Of a stretch of DNA of 64,000 bases, positions 21,034 to 32,725 are shown piece after piece (the stretch's first letter is position 1; each line of letters starts with the position of its first letter). Where the stretch lies: positions 1 through 64,000 of the forward strand of contig QPMI01000097.1 in the NCBI GenBank assembly GCA_004431415.1, given 5' to 3'. This stretch comes from Cyanophora paradoxa (taxonomy: Eukaryota > Glaucocystophyceae > Cyanophorales > Cyanophoraceae). The notes under the pieces are model-generated. The model was given only the letters and a program-made list of their open reading frames with translations. It made no database searches and was not told where the DNA came from. The position numbers were made by a program, and so were the translations under genes.

Positions 21034-21474
21034 AAGAGTTGAAACCCAGGTCCCGGCCCAGACTTTCTCCAGGATCAGAAATTTGTCAGACAAGTCAGGT
21101 GAGTTTTTCTACCGACTTTTTTACTCCTACCACTCCTCATACTCTTTTTTACTCGTAGTCTTTTTTACTCGTAGTCTTTTTTACTCGTATCCCATCTCGT
21201 ACCCTCCTTCTCTCGACATCTCACACGAAAACTCCTACCCCTCTTCACATCCGTTTTCGGTTGCATACTCTCGTGAGCTTTCATGTCCAGTATCATGCTA
21301 CAAGTCGTACACCAGTTCAGACTCTACCTCGCTTGAAATCTCACCTGGAATGTCACCAGAAACGTCATATGCAGATTTCCGTACCCCTCTACATGTCTGC
21401 CCGGTGGTTAGGGACTTGGCGCGGCAAACTCTCAGATCCAGAGAGATTCTGGGCCCAGACCCTGAGTCTAACTC
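21034..21474. other. Spacer between inverted heptamer arrays, no gene seen
   Basis: Pyrimidine-rich DNA with three tandem copies of TTTTTTACTCGTAG (about 21148-21190) and other TACTC words. Open frames here are short and of low complexity and I do not call any as a gene. Confidence 0.6.
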
Positions 21475-21530
21475 TTCCCAAGTCCCAAGTCCCAAGTCCC
21501 AAGTCCCAAGTCCCAAGTCCCAAGTCCCAG
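21475..21530. repeat. TCCCAAG heptamer array 2
   Basis: Eight units of TCCCAAG on the plus strand, preceded by GGGCCCAGACCCTGAGTCTA and AACTCTTCCC. Inverted relative to the array at 20939 and direct relative to the array at 23536. Confidence 0.9.
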
Positions 21531-21602
21531 GATCGCGCCAAGTCGTAACTGAATAGTCGGCCAATTTTTACAAGTATGTACAATGGAATGACGCAATACT
21601 AT

Positions 21603-22671
21603 TTACAGCATCTCAAAGTCAGAGTCATCGTCATCGGAAACCAACTCAATGAGGCCCTCGGGCGCCGACTTAAGGGGAATGCGGGGAAGGGACTGCGCTG
21701 CCTGCACCAAGTCCTGCCGCTCGCGCTCGCGCTGCGCCGCCAAGGCCGCTGCCGCCTCTGCCTCGCGCTGCTGCTGAGCCTCGATGCGCGCCTTGAGCTC
21801 GGCCGCCTCCTTCTGCTTGCGCTCGGCGATCCGCGCCTTGTTGATCTGGTACTGGACAAGGCGCTCGTGGCGCCGCTTGCGCTCCAACTCCTTGCGGAGC
21901 TCGTTGCAGAGGACGCGCTTCTCAATGGTCTTGACGTGCTGAGTCAGGCGCTCGCTGTAGTGTGACGTCACGCGAGAACGGGCAATGCCGGCGCCGAGCT
22001 TCAAGTCCTTCTCGTGTGCCTTGGCGGGGTCCTTGACGCGCTCGGAGTTGTCGGTGAATGACGTAGTCTCCATGAACTTCTTCTTGACGATTGACTTGGT
22101 CTTGATAATGCGGCGCTTGCGAGTCGGGTTTTCGTTGTCGCCTTCAGAGTCAGAAGACGACTCAGAGTCGTATGGAATCGGCACGTCAAAGTCGATGAAG
22201 TCGTTGATGTCAGACTCGACGTCAGAGGCCTCGGACTTGGCGTCATCGGCGGGCTCGGGGGCGGGCTCGGCGACGGGCTGAGGGGCAGATGACGACGATG
22301 ACGGAGGGGGTAATTCGTGAAGACTTGAGGGGGTAGGCCCAGGCGAGCGTCTCGGCAGCAGACTCGGCGAAAAGCTTGGGGTCGCCCCAGCCGTTGGCGG
22401 TCTTGACCCAGCCGGGGACGGGGGGCACGTCGACGGGGGGCTCGGGCTTGGGTTGCTTGGACTTGGATTTCTTGGCCTTGGACGTGAAGGCGGACTTGGG
22501 GAGAAGTTGCACTTCGGGGCCAGTGGCGCGTAAGATGGCATAATTGTAGATGTACCCCAGAGCGTCGGCGCGCTGCTCCATCTCAGGGGTAGCCCCTTGA
22601 GTGCCACCGGAGTTAGCCCACGTTGCTTGGACAAAGGCGAAGTCCTCGGCAAGCTCAGCGGGAATCGACAT
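21603..22671 (-). CDS. Acidic Ser-rich protein with C-terminal coiled coil, viral block, one frameshift
   Basis: Starts at ATG 22671 (MSIPAELAEDFAFVQATW..), after TGATTTCTTTTCCC. N-terminal part about 60 residues with a GYIYNYAILRATGPEVQLL core, then Lys/Pro-rich linker, PPVPGWVKTANGWGDPKLF, and a frame change near 22320. Beyond it: Pro/Ser-rich and acidic region (SDVESDINDFIDFDVP..), a basic nuclear-localisation-like TRKRRIIKTKSIVKKK, and a long Lys/Glu/Ala coiled coil, ending ..DDDDSDFEML with stop at 21603. About 355 residues. Composition suggests a nuclear or chromatin-associated viral protein; no family recognised. Confidence 0.5.
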
Positions 22672-23009
22672 CTGCGCAAAGGGAAAAGAAATCAGCAAAG
22701 GCAAAACGTGAGGTGACTGTGAGGGCGGACTTGTGAAAATTCGGAGAGGCGGGGTTTCCTTGGGCTGAGAGAAGGCGGCGAACCCGTTTCAAGAGTGAGC
22801 CAAAATGGCGGCGGACCGCGGTTTTGTGGGCGATTTTTTTCGCGGTCTAGTTCGCAACGGAAAACGTTGCCAACTGGCCTGAAAAAAGCCAAATTTAGCG
22901 TTGGACCGAAGGCAGAAAAAGGGAGCCGGCCTGACGGAAATCGCCCGAGTGCGTCCGCCGAAGGTCGAGTCTCGGGCCGGGGTACACCCTCAGGGGCCCC
23001 CCTGGCCCC

Positions 23010-23479
23010 TCACCCTGGTAGTGCCCTCTCAAAGGGATTTTCGAAGCCGTACAATTCTTGGTAAGTCTCGTAATCCGGGCTGTACCCCCTCACAATCTGC
23101 GGGAGCCCCATTGAAAGCCTCCGTCTATCCTCTCTCAATTCCCTGCGGAAAAGTCTACGGTCTTCTCGAGCTTCGCGTGTCACGCCAGCTGGGCGTGGTC
23201 TATGATTGTTAGGGTTGTCGTAGCCTGGTCCCACCAGCCTCACGAAATTTTCGCGTATGGCCTCGGGAGGCTCTGGAAACGGCTCGTCGCGTGGAACTCA
23301 ATCCATTCATTGAATCGACGCGGATATTGACGGATGACTTCAAGCACGCCCTGTGTGTTGGGCTCTGGTGTTACGTCGGGGATGTCATGTCCCGTGAGGT
23401 GCCAACGCCAGAACTCGCGCAACCTCTCGAATGCCATATTCAACTCAAAGGGAAAATCGTAATAGAGATTGCCTGACAT
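23010..23479 (-). CDS. Hypothetical protein, viral block, one frameshift
   Basis: From ATG 23479 (MSGNLYYDFPFELNMAFERL..), 12 nt after GGAAATTTTCGGA, one of the best copies of the viral motif. Reads ..FWRWHLTGHDIPDVTPEPN.., VIRQYPRRFNEWIEFH, then (after a one-base shift near 23285) DEPFPEPPEAIRENFVRLVG, a highly charged Arg/Glu segment and ..YQELYGFENPFERALPG. About 155 residues. No family recognised. It is the rightmost gene I assign to the viral block. Confidence 0.5.
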
Positions 23480-23535
23480 TTTCTCCCCGTCCGAAAATTT
23501 CCCCGCTTTTGGGTCCAGACTCTGATTCCAACTCT

Positions 23536-23590
23536 TCCCAAGTCCCAAGTCCCAAGTCCCAAGTCCCAAGTCCCAAGTCCCAAGTCCCAG
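23536..23590. repeat. TCCCAAG heptamer array 3
   Basis: Seven to eight TCCCAAG units with the same left flank as array 2 (GGGTCCAGACTCTGATTCCA, then AACTCTTCCC). It sits just upstream of the gene starting at 23479, close to its promoter motif. Confidence 0.9.
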
Positions 23591-23940
23591 GTCACATTTT
23601 TCTCCCATTTTGACTCGAGATTCTGACCAAGTCCAAATCCGGGCCCGGGATTCGAACCCTCGTTTTCGATCGATTTCACGCGTGAAAACGGCACTTTTCG
23701 GCCTTTTCCGATTTTTCCTTTCTCGCGATCGCATTAATGTCCCCGATCTCGAAATCGCGATCGAAAAGGGTCGCGATCGGGAGAAAATCGCGATCGCCAG
23801 GGTCGTGATCGCCGCGATCGCCAGCCTCGGAGGGGGTACCCCCACAGCTGTTGCGGCGGTTATAAGAACCTCCGCAATCCAAGCGTCACTTCCGAGTCTC
23901 GAGCTCTCGGAGTTGACTTTTCGCGTTTGGCCCATTGATG
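23591..23940. other. Non-coding, CGATCGCGATC-rich spacer
   Basis: Contains about eight GATCGCGATC-like words within 23700-23830 and no convincing gene. It separates the last viral-type gene from the first host dispersed repeat. A similar CGCGATCG-rich patch lies at 39800-39860. Confidence 0.5.
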
Positions 23941-23949
23941 GCCCTCCTA

Positions 23950-24375
23950 TATAGGGCCCGCGGCCGTAGGGCCCGTAGGGGCTCCCGCCACCGCCCCGAG
24001 ACGAACCCCGCCGCCACACTGTGACAAGACGCAATGCAGCACCACGCCGTGCGGGCACGTACGCGTGTCACAGTGTAGCTCTACTAGGCGCGCGCCGGCT
24101 AGCTCGAGCTCGAGTGTCCGCGCGCGGGGACTGCGGGAGCTCGAGGCGCATTACTCTCAGAGTCTCCTTAGGCCTAGGGGGCTTCGAATTCGCCGCGGCG
24201 CAGGCCTGAGGGCCCGGCCCGGCCGGCCGCGGCCAGCCGCTGAGCTCGCTGGTGGGCTGGGCCCGGCCCGCCGCGCGGCCACGGCGGCCCCAGCCAGCTG
24301 CAGTGTACATTCCCACACTTGTAGCCCGGACCTGCGTTTTGAGTACGTACGTATACGTACGCGTGTCCAAATGCG
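23950..24375 (+). repeat. Dispersed repeat family A, copy 1 (expanded)
   Basis: Starts near GTAGGGGCTCCCGCCACCG and ends GTCCAAATGC. Shares with the other copies CGAGACGA..CCCCGCCGCCAC, CAATGCAGCACCACGCCG, GTGTCCGCG, GCGCATTACTCTC, TGGTGGGCTGGGCCCG, GTGTACATTCCCACACTTGT and AGCCCGGACCTGCGTTT. This copy carries small internal insertions (for example around 24050-24130), making it longer than the usual 270-280 bp. Confidence 0.8.
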
Positions 24376-24709
24376 CAGCGCTAGCCTCCGGAGCCTCGCG
24401 GAGGCTCAGCGGCTTGAAGCTAGCGCGCTAGCTTGACTGTGACTTGAAGCTTGAAGCTTGACGGCTTGCAGCTTGAAGTTAGCTCGCGCTTGAAGTTATA
24501 GCTATAGCTAGCGCTGCTCGCGCACGCAGTGCTGCGCGCACTCCGAGAACCGCTTTTCGAGAGAAGTGCTGGCGCGAGCAGCTGCAGCCTCGTCCTTACC
24601 GTCGACGGCGCTCACGTTCGTAGAGAAAGCGCTCACGCCGCCATCTCACCAGCTCGCAGTCGAGGATACGTGTACTGCACGTACTTGCCAGACGCGTACA
24701 GCTGTGTCG

Positions 24710-27667
24710 ATGAGCCGCGTACGCATCCGCGGGGTAGCGCTTGCGTTGCTCCCAACGTTCCTAGTCGTGGGACTCCTCGTGACACATGCGTGGCTGAGCG
24801 TCACAAGTTTCAAGGACTGGTCACTCACATTCGATGAAACCGGCCAGGTGCGTGGCTGTGCGGGGTCTCCCCTCTGTCCTCCTCTAATTCCGTACAACAG
24901 TTGACGGCGGGCATTAGCTACTTGCAGACCAGAGGGGACTTCCGTGTCAACTCGGAGCAAGGGCTTCTTCCGTCTGTCCTTATGGCTCTGCCAGTCTACA
25001 TGACCGTCAACTACACTTGGGTTGATCAGATGTCCGAGGACTGGATTTACTCGCAGACGTTCCCCCTTGCGGATCAGTTCTTGTTTCGACAGGGAAATGA
25101 TTTTAGGATTATGGCGTTCAGAGCTCGTCTTGCCATGTTGATTCAACCGCTGCTTCTGATCGTCTGGGTAAGAATCTTCTGTGCCGGTTATGTCTGAAAA
25201 AGATATCGATCCGATCAGTACTTGCTACAGATATACAAGTGGTCTGCAGAACTCGGAGGGACTTCAGCTGGGATCCTGTCAGCCTCTATGGCAGCTTTCT
25301 CTCCCGCTCTGCTTGCACATGGAGCGCTGTGTACCTCGGACATGGCTGTCACACTGTGGATCACAGTAGCCTTGAAATGTCTCTGGCGATCATTTCATTC
25401 AATAAACCTTCGTAGCTTCCTTGTGGTGCACAAGCTTTCTCCTTCCTGTGGCATATTATTATTCATATTTCTCCAGAGCTGTGTTGCTCTTGCAGCTGCA
25501 TTTCTATCGAAAATGTCTGCTCTTGTTCTGGGCCCTGTCACGATTTGTCTTGTGGTGGTGCGCGTGCTGGCTGGCACCCCGCTTGCGATCGAGCTCTGCT
25601 TCCTTGAGAGACGCTTCGTGAAAACCAGGTGGATTGCTGGCCGGCCTGGGGCTTGACACTGTGGCTAACATTCGTTGCAGGGCACGAATGTTTTTGTCGC
25701 TTATATGCCTGCTTCTGGCAAAAGTGGCCGTCATGGCGTTTTTGTTTTGGGCGGCATACCTCTTCAAGTATGACGCAATTATGGAGAAATCTCCGGATGG
25801 CCGTGGATCTTTTCCAGTAGATTGGGACACGATGTACAACTCGACTTTTCCTCCACTGGCGGTCGCAACGGATTTCGCACGGAAGTACAAGTGAGTGATT
25901 GTCCTGATTTTTGATGCACTGGGACGCGATCTTGCAACCAGACTTCTTCCCGAGGCGTTTCTCTATGACTTCATTCACAACATGTACATGGTGAGCAACC
26001 GGCGAGCGTTCTTCAGGGGAAAGTACTCGAGAACAGGTGACAGTATTTTTCATCGTCGTGCGAAGTGTGTGGAACCAGAAAAATGGCTCACTGTGCCATG
26101 TCAGGGTTCCCTGAATACTTCATTTTCTGCCTAGTCACCAAAACCCCGATTGCCCTTCTGGCTGTGCTGTCTCTGGCTGCGATCTGGTCGTTGTGGGGCT
26201 GCGGTAGACGAGTTCTACAGGTGCCTGCAGCCACACATATGTTTCTTCATTTCAGTCTTTCTCATTGTACCCGGCTTGAAGCGGCCGTCCATGGCTTCCA
26301 AGAACATCAGCAACGGGACAAGAGAACGACAAAACAAAACTCCAGAAGCTAAACATGCGGAAGATCAGCCAGTGATTCCGTTGAAAAAGAGCCCAGGCCT
26401 GGAAACGGGGACATCCGTCCTGAGGAAGCGCTTTCTTCAAGGGAGAGAGCCCGTTCCAGAATGTCCGAAAGAATCTGGAACATCTAGAGTCAATCTCAAT
26501 CGAGAGGTAGCTTCCATCTCAGGAGAGTACGCTGATGAAGGAGGCTCCTCATATGCACCACTTCTTGTACACATTACTCTGTTCTGGACTATAGCACTTC
26601 GAAGCAAGGTATCTATCTATCACTGAAGAATTCGGAAGGCTAGCTAGACCGAATCCATTGCACAGGTTACAATTGGCGAGCGATATGTTCTTCCGTCCTA
26701 CCCTGCCATGTATATTGCATGTGGATCGTTCCTCAAGCAACAGCACGGAAGGGAAAGGTCATGGCAAGTGCGAACATGGCTTGCCCTGGTGCTGATGATA
26801 TACACTGCCCACGAGGTACGCATTGCATTTGGTCAGCTTTCTTCCAATCGTCACAGCCCCTGTCTCCAGGTTGCGCGGTACAGACCAAACTACCTTGCAT
26901 ACTTCAACGGGCTCGTGCATCCTGATGAGGCCTGGAAGTATGTTGTGGACTCCTCACTGGATTGGGGTCAGGTGCGCTTCTATATTTTGAGAAGTGGACC
27001 GTGCATGCAGAAATCTGTTTCAGGATTTGCCCCGGCTGCAAACATTCTTCGAGGAGAAACAGCGCGAGGACCCTTCACAGGCTTTCTACATTTCGTACTT
27101 CGGAACAAGCAGCCCAAGGCAGTATGGAATTGAGGCACACGCCCTCCCATCATTCCCAGATCTGTACGCAAGCGATTTTGCGTGCAGTGCACTGCAATCC
27201 TGATGTATGCAAAGGTGGCGACGACAGCTCCCCCTGCGTCTGACCCTGGACTACTACCCAGGCTACTACGCCATATCTGCAACAATGCTCTGGAACTTGT
27301 ACTCCATGTTTGAATTCGTCGGTGAGTGGACTATTCAGCTTGAAGAGTACTATTGGGAGATCTTCCAAGCCGTGGCGCATGGATCACGGTTAGTTGTTCG
27401 GATGGCGTGTTTTCAAGCTGATTCGTCCTGTTTCACTCCGGCCGCAGGGATTCTGAGGTGCTTTTCAAAGCAGACACTGGTGTGTTCAAGCGTTTGTGCT
27501 CCTACCTGCAAACAGAGCGGCCCCCAGACTACACTATTGGTTATTCAATCCTCGTGTACAAGTTGAACAACACGGAGCTTGATCGGTTCTGCTACAAGCG
27601 TGAAAGTCGGCCCTCCTTACCGGACAATCCGAAACTCATCTTCACACCACTGCGACCAATTGCGTGA
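24710..27667 (+). CDS. GT39/PMT_2-like multi-pass membrane glycosyltransferase
   Basis: Thirteen exons join in frame to 767 residues: 24710-24847, 24901-25167, 25219-25422, 25477-25628, 25681-25890, 25942-26036, 26105-26203, 26256-26608, 26666-26815, 26870-26971, 27024-27163, 27215-27388, 27448-27667; introns 51-68 nt, all GT-AG. After TM1 comes TFDETGQLTAG with the Asp-Glu pair typical of GT-C enzymes of the dolichol-phosphate-sugar dependent 39 family. Many hydrophobic helices follow, then a loop of about 110 polar residues (26256-26570), ITIGERYVLPSYPA-type and YLAYFNGLVHPDEAWKYVVDSSLDWGQDL segments, and a C-terminal luminal part (YPGYYAISATMLW). Probably acts in the ER membrane, transferring a sugar from a lipid carrier. 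The acceptor is unknown. No frameshifts. Confidence 0.7.
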
Positions 27668-27714
27668 TGTTGAGCTGGGATGATAATGATGAGCATTTGG
27701 ACATGAACTAAAAA

Positions 27715-27775
27715 TGTAAGTCCGGGCTACAAGTGTGGGCGTACACTGTGGCCGCCGCGATTATGGGCCCAGCCC
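27715..27775 (-). repeat. Family A repeat, fragment
   Basis: Reverse-oriented piece (AGTCCGGGCTACAAGTGTGG .. GTACACTG..GGCCGCCGCG..GGGCCCAGCCC) lacking the terminal GTCCAAATGC. Confidence 0.7.
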
Positions 27776-27799
27776 AGGTTTTTTTGCAGGATGCCGTGG

Positions 27800-28055
27800 C
27801 GAATTCTTAGCTTTTGATCTGCGATTACGATTACTAAATTAGCCAGGGCGTCCTTGATCTGCGATTACGATTACTAAGTTAGCCAGGGCGTCCTTGATCT
27901 GCGATTACGATCGTAATTAGGACGTCTTAGCTTTTGATCTGCGATTACGATTACTAAGTTAGCCAGGGCGTCCTTGATCTGCGATTACGATTACTAAGTT
28001 AGCCAGGGCGTCCGACGGTCCTTGATCTGCGATTACGATTACTACGATTACGATT
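27800..28055 (+). repeat. Tandem array of a 40-bp unit
   Basis: About five copies of a 40-bp unit that begins CTTGATCTGCGATTACGATT and ends TTAGCCAGGGCGTC, some joined by CTTAGCTTTTGATC; the last copies degrade into GATTACGATTAC. A single unit recurs at 32527-32583 beside a family A 3' end. Confidence 0.9.
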
Positions 28056-28057
28056 AC

Positions 28058-28338
28058 CCCTCCAGGGCCCGTAGGGGCTCCCACCACCGCCCCGAGACGA
28101 CCCCCGCCGCCACAAGACGCGATGCAGCACCACGCCGCGCATGCGGGCACATGTAGCTCTAGCCGCTGAGCTAGCCAGAGTGTCCGCGGGGAGGCGCATT
28201 TCTCTCCTTAGGGGGCCACTGCGGCCACCCAGGGCCCCGCTGGCCAGTTCGCTGGTGGGCTGGGCCCGCGGCCGTGGCGGCCGCAGTGTACATTCCCACA
28301 CTTGTAGCCCGGACCTGCGTTTTAGTACGTGTCCAAAT
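28058..28338 (+). repeat. Dispersed repeat family A, copy 2
   Basis: About 280 bp, complete by comparison with the copy at 48592; ends GTCCAAATGC. Directly follows the 40-bp array. Confidence 0.85.
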
Positions 28339-28625
28339 GCGGATCCATCGCATGCGCAACAGGATTTCGGAGAGGGGGTGATAGCGCCCGGCCCGTGGCT
28401 AGTTTTCACATGAGGGGATCCGGACAGGGACCCGGCAGTTAGTTTTGGGATGTGTTTACCCGAATATATTCAAGACTACCAACTGGATTCCTTAGCTTTC
28501 AAATACAAATCAAAGCCCGGCCCCTCAGCTGCAGAGCGCCAGATCTAAGGCCACTCCAATAGAAGTCCACCCAACTGGTATGGTTCGACAGTTTTAATTG
28601 CTTATATTCTGAATCAACAGCTAAT

Positions 28626-30747
<2,122 letters not shown>

Positions 30748-31349
30748 TGCCGCGACGGCTCTTCGAGGCTGCTGAGCGAAGGGGGGGATGGAAGCGGGGT
30801 ACGTTCGTTCGGAACCGAACCAACCGGCTTCTTCGAATTTAATTCTAGAAATTAAATTTTTTTTTTTAAAGATCTACGGCGGGCGTACCCACTCGTAGTA
30901 CACAACGAGGATACAAGTCACGGTATCAGGAATCACGGGGATTCGAAGTACAACGAAGCGGAAACAGCAGGAACCGAACCCGGAAATCCGGGAGGTCGTA
31001 GCACGACCTTGTACCACTGCGCTTCTTAATTCGACAGTGCGCAGACCGCAAGCTTCTTAATTCGACAGTGCGCAGACCGCTAGCAAACATTGGCAACATA
31101 CGTACACTTGCCCCCAAACCGCCTTGGGCACAGCCGCCTCGAGAACGACACGGAACTTTTTCGGAAGCGCCCCAATGCAGCCACGACCACGGATCAAATC
31201 CCAAACTCGAGCTCAAACCCGAGCTCCAGGGCCCGGACAACCGGCGCCCCCGCAGCCCCGCAAACACTAACTGTGGCTAACAACGATCGCGACCGTGAAA
31301 GAACCGAAGCACAGCCGCAGGGCGCAATGGCGCCGGCGCATGCAATTCA
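30748..31349. other. Intergenic, no supported gene
   Basis: Upstream of the V-ATPase start there is a T run (30857-30867) and a tandem pair of CTTCTTAATTCGACAGTGCG (31023 and 31053). Short frames here show no recognisable domain. Confidence 0.5.
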
Positions 31350-31697
31350 ATGATTAATATTACGAATCCCGAAATCGAAGCTGTGCAGGCACTTTTGCAG
31401 CTATCGGGCTCGACCGCGACTGCAGCCAGTGCTAGCTCTAGTACTAGTCATAATGAACAGGCCAATGAAGTTGCAAGTGGATCACGGGCACGCCGGAGCG
31501 TCATTTCACAACGGAAACGAGCACTGGAGGAGGCTAAGGAGCTCAAAAATAACAGTGGTCACTCGCGATGCAGGATATGCAGGGGGAAACTGACGACGAA
31601 TGATGACGAGCAAGCACACGTGTGCTGGAACAACCCACCCCCAGATACAGCCCTCTGCCAGGCTGGAACGCACACATTGCAGTGGAAAGGCTGCTGA
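31350..31697 (+). CDS. Hypothetical ORF with Cys pairs, doubtful
   Basis: 115-codon frame MINITNPEIEAVQALLQLSG.. with Ser/Ala-rich middle and ..HSRCRICRGKLTTNDDEQAHVC.., a possible zinc-binding pattern. A nearby frame continues with CLCPTCKGNRVLRF, after which family A repeat sequence begins, so this may be the remains of a gene cut by the repeat. No family recognised. Confidence 0.25.
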   Translation: MINITNPEIEAVQALLQLSGSTATAASASSSTSHNEQANEVASGSRARRSVISQRKRALEEAKELKNNSGHSRCRICRGKLTTNDDEQAHVCWNNPPPDTALCQAGTHTLQWKGC

Positions 31698-31746
31698 AAA
31701 CAGGAGAGCTACCAGTGCTTATGCCCCACATGTAAAGGTAACCGTG

Positions 31747-31774
31747 TCCTGCGTTTTAGTACGTGTCCAAATGC
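31747..31774 (+). repeat. Family A repeat, 3'-end-only copy
   Basis: Only the last roughly 28 bp (CCTGCGTTTTAGTACGTGTC then CAAATGC) are present, with the same 3' end as complete copies. Confidence 0.75.
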
Positions 31775-31889
31775 AAGCTATAGGGGACCGGTACGCTTTG
31801 ATTACGCTACTAGCTATAGGCCAGCCAGGAGCCGGGCTTCGATATCGATATCGATTTAAATATGAGCTCTGCAGCCGAGGGGCAGGATC

Positions 31890-32470
31890 CCTGACGAAGC
31901 GGATCTCTCACCTCCAGCCTGGCAGGAGCTGCTCTCGCCGCCCCAATTCGATCCGGCGTCCGAAGAGACTCCGGAGCCGATATCGATGCAGAAGAAGGTC
32001 CAGATCAGTGACGCGTCGACGAGCAGAGGCAGAGGGCCGAGGAGAATCGCCTCAAAGCACGAGAGGCGCTGCTGGCACGGTTGGCGACGATCCCTGTTCT
32101 ACTGGATGCCGCTATCACGGACATCGGCTGGAGAAGCGCGCTGTCTGACGAATTCGATAAGCCGTACTTCAAGATTCTCGCGGAGTTCCTCCGATCGGAA
32201 GTGGCAGCAGGAAAGAAAGTTTTCCCGCGACCGTCAGCTCTCATTTTCAATGTGATTCACGCCATCCGCCTTTCATAACTTCGCCCTTAATTTTGATGGC
32301 AGGCGTTAAATCTGTGTCCATTGGAGAAAGTGAAAGTCGTAATAATCGGCCAAGATCCGTGTGCTTCTTTTACTTTGTCATCCCCCTTGTCCTTATTTAC
32401 CACGGTGCATATACCACGGGGATGGCCAAGCGCATGGGCTCTGCTTCTCTGTACCAGCTGGAATCAGTAC
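31890..32470 (+). pseudogene. Truncated duplicate of the uracil-DNA glycosylase gene
   Basis: Near-identical to 45762-46345 of the intact gene. It covers the end of the N-terminal linker, the ..[23 protein letters not shown].. domain start, intron 1, exon 2 and intron 2, and stops shortly into exon 3 (CTGGAATCAGT). It lacks the start with the PIP-box-like motif and all sequence after exon 3. Because both introns are kept, the copy arose from DNA, not from mRNA. Small insertions near its left end (for example CCTGG at about 31914) and missing TCTCGG..-type residues show decay. Flanked by family A and 40-bp repeat pieces. Confidence 0.9.
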
Positions 32471-32526
32471 CCGAATTGCCGAATTGCACCCGCTGCACCC
32501 ACTGTCTGCACGCGCTGTCTGGCGAA

Positions 32527-32607
32527 TTCTTAGCTTTTGATCTGCGATTACGATTACTAAGTTAGCCAGGGCGTCCTTGATCTGGATTTTAGTACGTGTC
32601 CAAATGC
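32527..32607 (+). repeat. Single 40-bp unit joined to a family A 3' end
   Basis: CTTAGCTTTTGATCTGCGAT..GGGCGTC followed by TTTTAGTACGTGTCCAAATG, combining a single unit of the array at 27800 with a 3'-only family A copy. Confidence 0.75.
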
Positions 32608-32725
32608 GGATCCCTGACTCAGCTGCTAGAAATGCTCAACTTCAAATCACGTGCGAAGTCCGGGATCCGGCCCCTTGGCTGCAGCGCTCAAATCCAAATC
32701 AAAGCCTGGCCCCTATCTTTCGCTG

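Larger units (their letters stand above)
1096..23500. promoter_or_regulatory. Shared viral promoter-like motif (AATTTTCTGA type), about 17 copies
   Basis: A short AT-rich word ends about 10-30 nt before nearly every viral start codon. Minus-strand copies: 1096-1109, 1552-1562, 1814-1823, 2538-2548, 3021-3031, 20926-20937 and 23484-23500 (GGAAATTTTCGGA). Plus-strand copies: 3028-3037, 3242-3251, 4679-4690, 6890-6900, 8903-8913, 9175-9184, 9543-9555, 9750-9760, 10220-10232, 10705-10720, 15779-15791 and 19726-19741. Shared core: A/T-rich A-A-T-T-T followed by C-T and commonly G-A or C-A. Several copies overlap the stop codon of the preceding gene. I did not see the motif before host genes. Confidence 0.55.

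Noticed and set aside
20744-21556. 270-codon plus-strand frame across the heptamer arrays
   Set aside because: Composed largely of a DLGLGTW repeat from the heptamers; the HNH gene occupies the opposite strand.
1-23900. Polinton/virophage identity
   Set aside because: No protein-primed DNA polymerase, retroviral-type integrase or cysteine protease was recognised, while VLTF3 and HUH proteins are present; an element truncated by the window edge cannot fully exclude it.
24000-24400. tRNA-derived SINE boxes in family A
   Set aside because: I could not find a convincing GGTTCGA-type B box or tRNA-like fold in any copy.
26256-26608. Separate gene inside the GT39-like locus
   Set aside because: The frame joins upstream and downstream exons in phase over 52- and 57-nt GT-AG introns, so it is an internal polar loop.
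27800-28055. CRISPR-like array
   Set aside because: Units are directly abutting 40-bp tandem repeats without unique spacers, in eukaryotic DNA.
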